Part shown: piece after piece, positions 53,891 through 63,388 of the stretch | How the letters are laid out: every line of letters starts with the position of its first letter | How positions within the stretch are numbered: the stretch's first letter is position 1 | DNA from: Desulfuromonadales bacterium | GTDB lineage: Bacteria > Desulfobacterota > Desulfuromonadia > Desulfuromonadales > BM103 | Length of the DNA: 64,000 bases | NCBI GenBank assembly: GCA_014860225.1 | Contig: JACZKE010000034.1 | Location: 1 to 64,000, forward strand | Direction of reading: 5' to 3' | Notes under the pieces: model-generated | Databases searched by the model: none | What the model was told of the DNA's origin: nothing | Seen by the model: only the letters and a program-made list of their open reading frames with translations | Translations under genes and position numbers: made by a program

Positions 53891-56581
53891 CTATTGCCCG
53901 CAACATCGCTTATATTTCTTGCCACTGCCACAGGAGCAGGCTTCGTTACGACCAACCTTGTCCACATCACGCTTGGTCGGCTCCTTGGCCGCAGGCTGCG
54001 GCCCTGCCTGACGGGCCAGAGCAAGACGCTCACGGCGCTGCTCAGCTTCCATTTCAGCAACTTCTTCCTCACGAGCCAGCTGGACGCGGAACAGCTTCTG
54101 CGCTACCTCCTGACGGATACGGCCCATCATCTCCATAAAGAGGGCGTAAGCTTCACGCTTGTACTCTTCTTTCGGGTTGCGTTGTGCATAAGCACGCATG
54201 CCGATGCCTTCTTTGAGATGGTCGATCGACAGCAGGTGATCCTTCCACTTGTTATCAATGGTTTGCAGCAGCAGAACCTTCATCAGATGTTCCATCACCG
54301 GAGGCGTAAATGTTTCTGTTCGCTCAGCCAGGCGTTTTGCAACCTGCTCCTTGAGGCTCTCTTCGAGATCAACGGGTTTAAGGCCTTTATGAGGCTCAGG
54401 CATATCAGCCATAAAGTTGAACTGGCTGATAAAATCAGCCGTCAGGCTCTCCCAGTTCCATTCGTGCGGATCCGTCTTGTCAGGACAAAAAGTCGCCACC
54501 ATATCATCAACCATCTCATCGAGAATCGCCTCAATGGTTCCACGAATGTTTTCACCGGCCAGCACCTCCTTGCGCTGGGTATAGATAACCTCACGCTGGC
54601 GGTTCATGACATCATCGTAGTCGATCAGGTGTTTGCGGATTTCAAAGTTGTGTGCTTCAACTTTTTTCTGGGCGCCTTCAATCGCCTTGGAAATCATGCC
54701 ATGCTCAATCGCTTCATTTTCCGGAACTTTGAGCTTTTCCATTACGAAAGAGACCCGGTGAGAACCAAAGATGCGCAACAGATCATCCTCAAGACTCAGG
54801 TAGAAGCGGCTTTCTCCGGGGTCTCCCTGACGCCCGGAACGACCGCGCAACTGATTATCAATACGTCGAGATTCATGCCGCTCGGTGCCCAGGATGTATA
54901 ATCCGCCAGCAGCAATCACTTCCAGCTTTTCTGCAGCACAAAGCGCGGTATGTTTTTCCAGGGCCTGCGCATACGCCTGCTGCGGATCGTCAGCTTTCGC
55001 AGCCTCGCGTTTGGCCATCATTTCGGGATTTCCTCCAAGAACGATATCGGTACCACGACCGGCCATGTTGGTCGCGATGGTGATCGCACCCTTGCGGCCA
55101 GCCTGGGCAACGATTTCTGCTTCCCGCTCATGCTGCTTGGCATTTAGTACGTTATGTGTAATGCCGCGTTTCTTCAGGAGTTCAGAGAGTTTTTCTGAAT
55201 CCTCGATGGTGATGGTACCGACGAGAGCCGGCTGGCCGGATTCATGGCTATGGACGATATCTCCAATGACCGCCCGAAATTTTTCCTGCTTGGTTTTATA
55301 GATAACATCGGCCTGGTCGATGCGGATCATCGGCTGATTGGTCGGGATAACTACGACGTCGAGCTTGTAAATCTGGTTGAATTCGGCAGCTTCAGTATCA
55401 GCAGTACCTGTCATCCCTGCCAGTTTCTCATACATGCGGAAATAATTCTGGAAGGTAATCGTCGCCAGGGTCTGGTTCTCCCGCTCGACTTTCAGACCTT
55501 CTTTCGCCTCGATCGCCTGATGCTGGCCATCACTCCAACGTCGCCCCGGCATGAGTCGCCCGGTAAACTCATCAACGATGATGACCTCGCCGTCCTTGAC
55601 CACGTAATCAACATCACGCTTAAAGATGGCGTGAGCTCTCAGGGCCTGGTTAACGTGATGAAGAATCGCCATGTTACCGGGTTCGTACAGGTTGTCGACT
55701 CCCAACAGTTTTTCGAGATTCAGGACACCCTCTTCGGTGAGGGTTGCCGATTTGGACTTTTCATCCACGGTGTAGTCGCCGGTATAGGTTCGCACCGTCC
55801 GACTGATAGTGCCATCGCGTTCCTCTATCATTTCGCCTTTTTTCAAGAGGGGGATCACTTTTTCCGCAGTGTAATAAAGATCGCTGGTCACGTTGCTTGG
55901 CCCGGAGATAATCAAGGGGGTCCTGGCCTCGTCAATCAGGATCGAGTCAACTTCGTCAACAATGGCATAGTAGAGGTCGCGCTGCACGTAATCCTCAAGA
56001 GCGAACTTCATGTTATCGCGCAGGTAATCAAAGCCGAACTCGTTATTGGTGCCATAGGTGATGTCGGCCCGGTAAGCAGCTTTTCGCTCATTGTCATTCA
56101 AGCCGTGTACGACACAGTCAACGTCCATGCCCAGGAAGTTATAGACCTTGCCCATCCACTCAGCGTCACGTTTGGCCAGATAATCGTTGACCGTAATAAC
56201 GTGCACCCCTTTGCCGGCCAGAGCATTGAGGTAAACGGGCAAGGTCGCCATAAGGGTCTTGCCTTCACCGGTCTTCATTTCGGCAATTTTGCCGGAATGC
56301 AGTACTATGCCACCGATCAATTGAACATCGAAGTGACGCATTCCCAGAACACGCAGTGCAGCCTCACGGACTACGGCAAAGGCCTCGGCCAAAAGGTCAT
56401 CAATTGTTTCGCCCTTCTGTAGTCGAGAGCGGAATTCAACCGTTTTTCCCGCCAGTTCGGAATCTGAAAGTCCCTTGATTTCCGCTTCCAGGGCGTTGAT
56501 CTGGTCAACCGTCTGTTGCAGTCGTTTCAGTTCACGATCATTCTTGCTGCCAACAATTTTCTTCAGGACACTACCAATCAT
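53891..56581 (-). CDS. secA: Protein translocase ATPase SecA
   Basis: An 896-residue SecA. Visible parts are the N-terminal lipid-binding helix, Walker [28 protein letters not shown], the [13 protein letters not shown] motif and the C-terminal zinc-binding SEC-C tail [14 protein letters not shown]. It drives preproteins through SecYEG and binds SecB through the SEC-C tail. The start ATG has GGAG nearby. A longer frame to 56611 lies in repeat DNA. Confidence 0.97.
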   Translation of the reverse strand: MIGSVLKKIVGSKNDRELKRLQQTVDQINALEAEIKGLSDSELAGKTVEFRSRLQKGETIDDLLAEAFAVVREAALRVLGMRHFDVQLIGGIVLHSGKIAEMKTGEGKTLMATLPVYLNALAGKGVHVITVNDYLAKRDAEWMGKVYNFLGMDVDCVVHGLNDNERKAAYRADITYGTNNEFGFDYLRDNMKFALEDYVQRDLYYAIVDEVDSILIDEARTPLIISGPSNVTSDLYYTAEKVIPLLKKGEMIEERDGTISRTVRTYTGDYTVDEKSKSATLTEEGVLNLEKLLGVDNLYEPGNMAILHHVNQALRAHAIFKRDVDYVVKDGEVIIVDEFTGRLMPGRRWSDGQHQAIEAKEGLKVERENQTLATITFQNYFRMYEKLAGMTGTADTEAAEFNQIYKLDVVVIPTNQPMIRIDQADVIYKTKQEKFRAVIGDIVHSHESGQPALVGTITIEDSEKLSELLKKRGITHNVLNAKQHEREAEIVAQAGRKGAITIATNMAGRGTDIVLGGNPEMMAKREAAKADDPQQAYAQALEKHTALCAAEKLEVIAAGGLYILGTERHESRRIDNQLRGRSGRQGDPGESRFYLSLEDDLLRIFGSHRVSFVMEKLKVPENEAIEHGMISKAIEGAQKKVEAHNFEIRKHLIDYDDVMNRQREVIYTQRKEVLAGENIRGTIEAILDEMVDDMVATFCPDKTDPHEWNWESLTADFISQFNFMADMPEPHKGLKPVDLEESLKEQVAKRLAERTETFTPPVMEHLMKVLLLQTIDNKWKDHLLSIDHLKEGIGMRAYAQRNPKEEYKREAYALFMEMMGRIRQEVAQKLFRVQLAREEEVAEMEAEQRRERLALARQAGPQPAAKEPTKRDVDKVGRNEACSCGSGKKYKRCCGQ

Positions 56582-56617
56582 GTGCAACTCCATAGCCGGC
56601 AAAAATACCAATGCTAA

Positions 56618-56636
56618 TTAGTTTTCATTCGGAAAC
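56618..56636. repeat. Partial copy of repeat family 1 upstream of secA
   Basis: TTAGTTTTCATTCGGAAAC closely matches the family-1 left end. It lies just upstream of secA. The 56637-57020 gap also holds the fragment at 56774 and the hairpin at 56936; I see no gene in it. Confidence 0.55.
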
Positions 56637-56773
56637 ATTTCTTCACGCGATCTCTGCGTCAACAATCGTACTTACCTTGTGCGGCATATCAAACGATTTG
56701 CCTCTTCGCTTATTGGTCCGATTTCCTTGCGCCCCCGAAAAGCCCCTCGTTTCCGGGCTTAAAACTGGAGCTC

Positions 56774-56805
56774 ATCCATCCGAAGTTTCCGGAATGGTGC
56801 TCATT
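56774..56805. repeat. Second family-1 fragment in the secA upstream region
   Basis: CCATCCGAAGTTTCCGGAATGG is a short inverted repeat with the family's AGTTTCCGGA core. With 56618 it may mark the two ends of one decayed element. Confidence 0.45.
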
Positions 56806-56935
56806 GCAAGAAAACATCCGACATAACTGTCAGTCGGAACTGCGTATTTTAGCACACAGAAGAGATGACTCACAAGGCTAAAGGGGCATTTTTAGAGTGT
56901 CTTCAAGGAGTTCATTTCGCACTGGTTGGCACAAA

Positions 56936-56985
56936 GCAAGAAACGTCACATCCTGGAACAATAGCCGGGAAGTGACGTTTCTTGC
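56936..56985. terminator. Long inverted repeat after exported-protein gene
   Basis: 14-bp perfect arms GCAAGAAACGTCAC and complement are 22 bases apart, about 36 bases past the stop of the leftward exported-protein gene. No long T-run follows, so the terminator role is tentative. Confidence 0.4.
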
Positions 56986-57020
56986 TTATCTTTGCAACTA
57001 TGCCAATACGTGACTGCCTG

Positions 57021-57506
57021 CTAGTCCCAGATTCCTTTCCGGTAGCTGAAGATGTGACGGTTAGGAATAACTTCCACAAGGGCAAATAAACTCTTATCGA
57101 ATTGTTCAGGAGTGGCAGCGGAGGATTCAAATACTTGCTCTTTATAGGAGAGCACACCAACGAAAGGAATCGAACTGGATTGTGAACGACGGACTTTAAC
57201 ACCTAGCGTGGAGTCGTCAATTTGATGGTAGCGGGCACGAAACGTACCGTCCGGTTGCCTGGTGATTTTCATACGAGAGCGGGAGAATCTGAGATTTCGG
57301 TTGAACTGCTGAACTTTCGACTTGGCAAAATTCTCAAATTCAGAATATTTGCTGGCAAGCGCTTTATCTTTGTCGACAGGTTGTTTAACATCTTGTGGGT
57401 TTATGATCGCGTAACTGACCTTGTCTAATTGATCACCTGCGACCGCCGGCATAGTCAGCAAAAGAAAGGCGGCTGGAACTAGAACTGATCGGGTAATAAT
57501 CTTCAT
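57021..57506 (-). CDS. Exported protein of unknown function
   Basis: A 161-residue protein with a signal peptide (cleavage near AVAG) and a GGAGG ribosome-binding site. The mature part is basic, with helices then beta strands (SRMKITRQPDGTFRARYHQI). It has no Cys and no known motif. It may be an envelope protein. It is isolated between secA and the VWA-OmpA gene. Confidence 0.6.
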   Translation of the reverse strand: MKIITRSVLVPAAFLLLTMPAVAGDQLDKVSYAIINPQDVKQPVDKDKALASKYSEFENFAKSKVQQFNRNLRFSRSRMKITRQPDGTFRARYHQIDDSTLGVKVRRSQSSSIPFVGVLSYKEQVFESSAATPEQFDKSLFALVEVIPNRHIFSYRKGIWD

Positions 57507-57742
57507 AAAGCACCTCCTGCAGAATAATTCAAGTTGACCATCTAATCTAGCAATGATCATACCAAAATGAAACTGCATCAGGTTAACCTCTAGTTTTCGC
57601 AGAAACAAACGCCAGTGATCTGTATTTCGCCATCAGGCAAGAAGCCTTTCCAGGCCAAATTGTGACATTCTATGTCAGATGACCCGGTCAAATCAAACCT
57701 GCTCTGCAGCCGTGAGTCTATAGCAGACGATCTATCCAGCAT
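57507..57742. other. Intergenic region with no identified feature
   Basis: The space between the exported-protein gene and the terminator of the VWA-OmpA gene. It must contain the promoter of the former. I see no gene. Confidence 0.4.
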
Positions 57743-57778
57743 AAAAAACCGGCCAGGCGCTGAAGAGTGCCTGGCCGG
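57743..57778 (-). terminator. Intrinsic terminator of VWA-OmpA gene
   Basis: CCGGCCAGGC and GCCTGGCCGG arms are followed on the minus strand by TTTTTT. It lies about 40 bases past the stop. Confidence 0.85.
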
Positions 57779-57816
57779 GTGTGGCTACATGTTTCTATCT
57801 GGCACGAGCAACCCCA

Positions 57817-58884
57817 CTATTTTGACTGAATCTCTACACGCCGATTGAGTTTACGGCCTTCTCTCGTGCTGTTGTCATACTTCGGGCGCGTCTCACCATA
57901 TCCTACCGTCTCCAGGCGCTCATCGGAAATCCCGTTTTTGACAAGCCAGTCCTTCACCGAAGCAGCGCGCCGCTCGGAGAGACCCTGGTTGTAGGCTTCC
58001 GGCCCAGTTGAATCAGCATGTCCGGAAATGACGTAGGTAACACCGGGATCTTCTTCCAGAATCATCTTGGCCTGTTCCAGAACGGGTACCATCTCATCCG
58101 TGATCGCCCACTTGTCAAAACCGAAGAGAAGGTTGAAGGTGATCACCTCTTTGGTAACAACAGGGGCAGGAGCAGGAGCTACGACTACCGGTGGCGGTAC
58201 AACGACAGCCGGCTTCGGTGCAACTTCCTCATATAGGACATCCTTGGCGAATTGGGTCATTGCCGCATCGGTTACCAGGGCTTTGCCATCTGCAACGACA
58301 CTGCAGCCGTTAAGGGCGCGAATCGCGTCTATGGTCTGCTGGCCTTCAGGAGTGTCAGCATAACTGACCACATGGAGACAGAGGTTGGATCCATACTTGC
58401 CGTACAATGCTTGGGCAGCGGCAACCGGATCTGTACCTTGATTCGACTCTCCGTCAGTGAACAAGATCAAGGCTGTTTTTCCGGAAAGTTTGCTGATGAC
58501 AGGATCTATATTGTTCAGGCCATCGCCCAGGGGAGTCATGTTATTGAAAGGAGGATCGATGCTGGTCGCAGCGGAACCGAGCGAACCGGTTTTATACGTA
58601 GCCGGATCGCTGACGACCTTATAGGGGGCAAAAACAGCAACTGAGCTGGTATAACCAAGCTCTGGGGTGACTTTGTCCAGAAGGATGGTGGCATCTATAG
58701 CCTGGTCCAATTTCTGGTGCCCTGCCGGAGCCTTAGCCCAGGCCATGGAACCCGACTGGTCCATGATAACTATAAAGTTATCTACTTTTTTCACCATTTC
58801 GGCTGAGGCCGTAAACGGAATGACCAGACTGAGTGCCATAAAAACAGCCATTACTAAAACCGGAAGCCTGCAAATTTGTTTCAT
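57817..58884 (-). CDS. VWA-OmpA fusion protein, exported
   Basis: A 355-residue protein with a signal peptide (cleavage near ASAE). A von Willebrand A domain (about 30-215) has MIDAS DQSGS, Thr in MTPLGDG and TDGES. A Pro/Val linker follows, then a C-terminal OmpA domain (about 245-355, FGFDKW, ISGHADSTGPEAYN). It probably binds peptidoglycan and holds a partner through the metal site. AAAGGAG precedes the ATG. The pairing of VWA with OmpA in one periplasmic protein is uncommon. Confidence 0.85.
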   Translation of the reverse strand: MKQICRLPVLVMAVFMALSLVIPFTASAEMVKKVDNFIVIMDQSGSMAWAKAPAGHQKLDQAIDATILLDKVTPELGYTSSVAVFAPYKVVSDPATYKTGSLGSAATSIDPPFNNMTPLGDGLNNIDPVISKLSGKTALILFTDGESNQGTDPVAAAQALYGKYGSNLCLHVVSYADTPEGQQTIDAIRALNGCSVVADGKALVTDAAMTQFAKDVLYEEVAPKPAVVVPPPVVVAPAPAPVVTKEVITFNLLFGFDKWAITDEMVPVLEQAKMILEEDPGVTYVISGHADSTGPEAYNQGLSERRAASVKDWLVKNGISDERLETVGYGETRPKYDNSTREGRKLNRRVEIQSK

Positions 58885-58929
58885 TTTATTGCTCCTTTAC
58901 GTTAAGACCTTACTGTCCCGTGCTAATGA

Positions 58930-58948
58930 ATGATCCTGAATGGATCAT
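58930..58948. promoter_or_regulatory. Inverted repeat upstream of VWA-OmpA gene
   Basis: ATGATCC and GGATCAT arms with a five-base spacer, about 45 bases before the start codon. It may be an operator or leader hairpin. Confidence 0.3.
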
Positions 58949-59142
58949 GAAATTCATGCAATTTAGCTAAATGTTAGCGGAAGCCGTCAATTAGTCAAGC
59001 ATCTGAATACATTATTATTAATGGGATTACGCTCCCAAAAGGTTAGCATTCAATATCTGTCTATTGTCAGATGCTCAGTTACTGTCAGCATTTGGTGGCA
59101 AGAGCCATTAAGCATCTATTATCACTGGGTTATATACTGATT

Positions 59143-59170
59143 TTTTTGGTTACAGCCTCGAACCTATAAT
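59143..59170 (+). promoter_or_regulatory. Possible sigma-70 promoter in the long gap
   Basis: A perfect TATAAT (59165-59170) lies 16 bp after TTTTTG. A 41-codon frame follows. Confidence 0.35.
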
Positions 59171-59214
59171 AAATATACACACATGAACAAAATTTTATAT
59201 TGGAACAGTTTCCT

Positions 59215-59340
59215 ATGAGTCAATTATTTTATATTTCCAGCAGATTAAACCAACCTGCCGTTCAGATTAAAATTCAAGAATCGACAGCGCAACCACGCGA
59301 AAATTGCACTCAAATGTCACAAAACCAAAACAATAGATAA
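59215..59340 (+). CDS. Possible 41-residue peptide
   Basis: The frame starts MSQLFYISSRLNQ and ends in a Gln/Asn-rich tail. It follows a TATAAT-type promoter by about 45 bp, with only a weak ribosome-binding site. It has no known motif and may be chance in AT-rich DNA. Confidence 0.2.
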   Translation: MSQLFYISSRLNQPAVQIKIQESTAQPRENCTQMSQNQNNR

Positions 59341-59508
59341 AAACATTTCCACCAAGGTTAGAGACTCCCTTCACCAGGCATTTTTAGCAACACGTTTTAT
59401 TCAGGAGACTGCATTTGTGGCATCCGAAGGTTTCCGAATTTACGCTTCGGCCCTTATTAGTCCAACAAGTTCTTTGGTGAAGTTAGTGATTCGAGCCAGG
59501 TGCATAAG

Positions 59509-59634
59509 CATATTTGGATATTTGAAAGCAAATTTTAGCTCGCTTGCAGGCTCATAGCAGTAGCTATGGTCCAAAAAGAGCTGAACATGGGCCAAATAGT
59601 CGGATTTACAGCAGGCTCATGGATCGTCCGACTC
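59509..59634. repeat. Dispersed repeat family 2, long copy B
   Basis: It aligns with 10587-10712 over its full length, with about one change in five. Another fragment (59436-59480, CCGAATTTACGCTTCGGCCC) matches the 33540/18171 copies in reverse orientation. Confidence 0.7.
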
Positions 59635-59828
59635 CTGAGACATTATACTTATCGCAACGAACGTGCCAATGAAAACTAGCTGCTGTTTTATTTTCAAGTA
59701 TCTGTTTTTATTAGATAATCACGAAATGGAGAGGGAGGGATGATCAAATTCCGCTACTGATATATGTTATATTTAACAGAATTGTCAAATCTGGCGGACA
59801 CAACTGAAGCGACTGCTTTTTTATTTAT

Positions 59829-59866
59829 CTAGTTTGCATCCGGAAACTCCGGACGAAAACTATCTA
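59829..59866. repeat. Compact copy of repeat family 1
   Basis: CTAGTTTGCATCCGGAAACT and CCGGACGAAAACTATC form an imperfect inverted repeat starting in CTAG. Confidence 0.6.
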
Positions 59867-60020
59867 CCAGCATCTATGATCAATCCAGAGTGTCACTCAC
59901 AAAAATCATGGGATGGCGAATCAAAAAACTCGTTCTGCAGCAAGACAGGTCAATAGAATTTATTAATGGCCTCGAACAGATTCAACCCTTACAGGCAATC
60001 AGGTCTTAGCCACAGGCAAT

Positions 60021-60041
60021 AAAAAACCCGACGTTGACGGG
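60021..60041 (-). terminator. Terminator after M23 peptidase gene
   Basis: A CCCG/CGGG hairpin with a seven-base loop is followed on the minus strand by TTTTTT. Confidence 0.65.
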
Positions 60042-60058
60042 CGAAGGTAATCTTGCGT

Positions 60059-60931
60059 TTAAAGGTATTTCTGCGGGTTGACAGGCACCCCATTAAGACG
60101 AATCTCATAATGGACATGAGAACCCGTTGAGCGGCCGGTATTACCTACTGACGCAATCCGGTCGCCGCGTCTGACACGCTGGCCGACCTTAACGTTATAT
60201 TGGGAGTTGTGCCCATAAAAAGTACGATAGCCGTAACCATGATCTATCGTCACCAGCTTGCCATAGCCGGCTGCTGTCTTGACGCTGCTGACGATACCAT
60301 CTGCCGTAGCAATCACAGGGGTTCCGGTCCGCGCAGCGATATCAAGTCCTTCATGAATCTTGCGCTTGCCAGTAAACGGATCAGGGCGCAAGCCAAAGTT
60401 GGAGGTCAACCAGCCTTTAACCGGCCAACCCGAGGGCTTGGCAGCCAACAATGAGCGTTGGTCGTTAAGAATGCCCTGGATCTCTTCCTGACTTTCACGA
60501 CGCAGATCAATCTGTCGGCGTACCTCGTCTATGCGCTGTTGAATATTATTGAACTCGCGGTTGACGTCATCTTCCCTTGCCGGACCGCCGACTCCGGCAA
60601 TGCTGTCACTCTTTGGGGCCGAAAGCTTTGCCATAACACGTACCTTGGCATCATTTTGCGCCAAAACAACCATTTCCTGACGCAAATCTTCCAGTTTGAC
60701 AACCAGTCGATGCAACTCTTCACGCTGCGAAAGGTTCTCAACTTGCAGGCGTTGCAGTTCATTGCGGTCAAAATTAGTCATGACGTAATCAGCTATCAGC
60801 CCGGTAAGCCCAAGGGCCAGAATGACGGACACAGCGAGAGCACGCCTTACAACTGTGCTGCGGATACCAAAACGACGCACCTGATGGGAGCCTTCCGGTA
60901 TAATCAATATGGTATAACGCTTTGCAGCCAA
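60059..60931 (-). CDS. M23 family metalloendopeptidase, membrane anchored
   Basis: A 290-residue protein starting at TTG with a GGGAGG ribosome-binding site nine bases away. One membrane helix (about 30-49) is followed by a coiled coil (about 55-165) and an M23/LytM domain (about 175-285). Zinc ligands are seen in HEGLDIA (His, Asp) and HVHYEI (His-x-His). It would cut peptide cross-links or act as an amidase activator in the periplasm. The domain order matches MepM/NlpD-like regulators of wall growth. Confidence 0.88.
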   Translation of the reverse strand: MAAKRYTILIIPEGSHQVRRFGIRSTVVRRALAVSVILALGLTGLIADYVMTNFDRNELQRLQVENLSQREELHRLVVKLEDLRQEMVVLAQNDAKVRVMAKLSAPKSDSIAGVGGPAREDDVNREFNNIQQRIDEVRRQIDLRRESQEEIQGILNDQRSLLAAKPSGWPVKGWLTSNFGLRPDPFTGKRKIHEGLDIAARTGTPVIATADGIVSSVKTAAGYGKLVTIDHGYGYRTFYGHNSQYNVKVGQRVRRGDRIASVGNTGRSTGSHVHYEIRLNGVPVNPQKYL

Positions 60932-61066
60932 AACTTAAAGCCTCCCAAGAACCTCGTATTTACTGGGTTCAGATGCTAATTAATAAAGGAATGACAAGTA
61001 AACTGTCAAGGTTAAATGCTCACATTGGCATTTATGTTGTTCCGCTCTACTCATCAAACGTTGGAA

Positions 61067-61516
61067 TCATAGAGACAAGCTGAGTGCAATTTCGTCGCAC
61101 TCTGGAAACTTCGCACACTTGATGCAGTCTCCCCAGATTTTCTGGGGTAACTCTGACTTTTCTATAACCTGGAAACCAAGTTTTTCAAAAAAAGTCTGTT
61201 GATAAGTTAAAGCAAAAATCCTGCCAATACCCAACTGTCGTGCTTCGGCAATGCAGGCTTCAACCAGATACCTTCCGATACCACGACCATTATAGTTCTC
61301 ATCCACCACCAGGGAGCGTACTTCAGCCAGATCTTCCCAACAGATATTCAGGGCGGCAGCACCAACAACCCGACCATCTTCTACAAATACATAAAAATCA
61401 CGAATCGCTTCAAAGATATCCATGAGCGATCTCGGCAGGACCAGTCCATCTTTTGCATAATTCAGTAGTAACTTGTGAATTTGACGGGCATCCTGAAGTA
61501 TAGCTTTGCGAATCAT
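61067..61516 (-). CDS. argA: Short N-acetylglutamate synthase (GNAT)
   Basis: A 149-residue GNAT enzyme. The acetyl-CoA loop is RGIGRYLVE. The C-terminal signature KIWGDCIKCAKFPECDEIAL is typical of short NAGS proteins as in Mycobacterium and Geobacter relatives. It starts the arginine pathway by acetylating glutamate. It lacks the kinase-like domain of E. coli ArgA. AGGAG precedes the ATG. A conserved CxxC and C could bind metal. Confidence 0.8.
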   Translation of the reverse strand: MIRKAILQDARQIHKLLLNYAKDGLVLPRSLMDIFEAIRDFYVFVEDGRVVGAAALNICWEDLAEVRSLVVDENYNGRGIGRYLVEACIAEARQLGIGRIFALTYQQTFFEKLGFQVIEKSELPQKIWGDCIKCAKFPECDEIALSLSL

Positions 61517-61546
61517 AAATGCTCCTGATGAACAGCAACGGTTATA

Positions 61547-63214
61547 TTAAACAGCAGTCGAAACTGAAATCAGTTCTTTTGCATGCAGCAGGGTCTGGTC
61601 TGTCACTTGTGCTCCACCAAGCATACGCGCCATTTCCCGCACCCTTTCGTCACCTGTGATGCACTCCATTTCGGTCAGTGTGCGGCCCTCACGTTCACGC
61701 TTTATAACGCGATGATGGTGGTCGGCAAACGCCGCAACCTGAGGCAGATGTGTAACACAAAGGATCTGGGATGAACGGCTCACAGCCCGCAGTTTACGAC
61801 CGACGGCAGTTGCAGCCGCACCGCCAATTCCTGCATCCACTTCATCAAAAATGACAGTCGGGACATTATCGGCATCTGGTGCAAGGCGCTTGAGAGCCAG
61901 CATCAACCGTGAAAGTTCACCACCTGAGGCAACCCTGGCTAACGGCATGAGAGGCTCGCCCGGGTTAAGACTGACCATAAATTCAATGCGCTCAAGTCCA
62001 TCATGCCCGGGTTGGCTCAAGGCCGTGAAAGAAACCTCAAATGAAGCTCCGGGCATCGCCAGGTCACTTAACTCGCTGACAAGAGTTGTCACAAGTTGTC
62101 CGGCAGCCTGCCTACGGCCGGCAGAAAGCTCTTCAGCCAGGAGTCGGTTGCTTGCAGAGAGCTTGACAAGTTCATCGGCAAGACCCCCCCGGGTAGCACC
62201 AGCATTTTCCAGCTCTGCGATTTCACGGTCGAAGTCCTCTCTTAATTTCATGACTTCATGCAAACTCGGCGCGTATTTACGCTTGAGGCGAGTCAGGCTA
62301 GCGAGCCTTTCCTCAATAGCCTCAAGACGGTCCGGTTCGAAAGTGATGCGGCCGAGGTAAGAACGCAGCTGCGTGGACACGTCTTCGAGTTCGAAGAGGC
62401 TGCGCTGAACTGTCTCGGCAAGCGAGCCCAGTTCCTTATCAACTCCGGCGACTGATTGCAGTTCTGTCGTCAACCCACCCAAAACCTCACAAACGGCTCC
62501 GTCACTTTCATAGAGCACTTCGTAACCACCGCGAGTGATTGCCGTCAGGCGCTCAGCATTCTGCAGCAGCAGGCGCTCAGCCAGAAGTGACTCCTCCTCA
62601 TTGGGTGTCAATTGCGCTGCACTGATTTCTTCAGACTGATGGCGCAAAAAATCGAGTCGTTGCTGACGGTCACGTTCCGCATCTTCCAGACGTTCAAGCT
62701 TTTGTGCCACAGCCTGCATGGCGCGATAGGAATCCCGATAAGCATTCACCTGCTTATCGAGAGCGCCATATCGGTCAAGAATGGTCAGATGCAGGTTTCT
62801 CTGCAACAGCGATTGATGTTCGTGCTGACCGCACACTGTCACCAACTGCTCTGTCAGGGGCTGCATTTGAGAGAGCGTTACCAGTTGGCCATTAATGTAT
62901 GCTCTGCTGCGGCCACCGCTTTGCACAACACGCCTTAAAACGAGTTCTTCATCGACATGAAAGCCAGACTCGATAAATGAGTGCCGGATATCATCCCTTC
63001 CTGCCAGGTCGAATAACGCTTCAACTGTCGCTTCGGCAGCACCGGCTCGAACCAGATCGGGACGTGCCCGGTCCCCCAGCAACAGTCCGAACGCATCAAG
63101 AACGATCGACTTGCCAGCACCGGTTTCTCCGGTGAGCACGTTGAAGCCCTCGTCAAACTGAACCTCGAGACGATCGATGATGGCAAAGTTGGTAATGGTC
63201 AGATTGAGAAGCAT
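61547..63214 (-). CDS. recN: DNA repair protein RecN
   Basis: A 555-residue SMC-like ATPase. Walker A GETGAGKS (about 30-37) is followed by long coiled-coil arms and the C-terminal signature ASGGELSRLMLAL and Walker B TVIFDEVDAGIGG. RecN gathers DNA ends for double-strand break repair. The start follows the usual LLNLTITNFAIID N-terminus; the open frame extends to 63244. It is downstream of the NAD kinase gene on the same strand. Confidence 0.94.
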   Translation of the reverse strand: MLLNLTITNFAIIDRLEVQFDEGFNVLTGETGAGKSIVLDAFGLLLGDRARPDLVRAGAAEATVEALFDLAGRDDIRHSFIESGFHVDEELVLRRVVQSGGRSRAYINGQLVTLSQMQPLTEQLVTVCGQHEHQSLLQRNLHLTILDRYGALDKQVNAYRDSYRAMQAVAQKLERLEDAERDRQQRLDFLRHQSEEISAAQLTPNEEESLLAERLLLQNAERLTAITRGGYEVLYESDGAVCEVLGGLTTELQSVAGVDKELGSLAETVQRSLFELEDVSTQLRSYLGRITFEPDRLEAIEERLASLTRLKRKYAPSLHEVMKLREDFDREIAELENAGATRGGLADELVKLSASNRLLAEELSAGRRQAAGQLVTTLVSELSDLAMPGASFEVSFTALSQPGHDGLERIEFMVSLNPGEPLMPLARVASGGELSRLMLALKRLAPDADNVPTVIFDEVDAGIGGAAATAVGRKLRAVSRSSQILCVTHLPQVAAFADHHHRVIKREREGRTLTEMECITGDERVREMARMLGGAQVTDQTLLHAKELISVSTAV

Positions 63215-63388
63215 AGAATCCGGGATGCGAAGCACGCGGTGCATGCGAAAAAGAAAAGTTTCCGGGTTAAAACCTGCATTGTGCCAGTCCGGAGTTACAG
63301 GAAGGCATTATTTAGATGAATTCGTTCGCACAAAACTTGTCAAAAGACATCACTGCAACGCGTGGAAGGACAAGGCACGACTCACACT

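Larger units (their letters stand above)
58885..60020. other. Long AT-rich intergenic region with repeat remnants
   Basis: The largest gap in the window. It holds an inverted repeat (58930-58948), a promoter-like TATAAT with a 41-codon frame (59143-59340), family-2 copies (59436-59480 partial and 59509-59634 long) and a family-1 copy (59829-59866). No long gene is seen. Confidence 0.6.

Noticed and set aside
53801-56422. Long open frames opposite secA (366 and 392 codons)
   Set aside because: They are mirror frames of a strongly conserved gene. Their peptides show no domain pattern and no ribosome-binding site.
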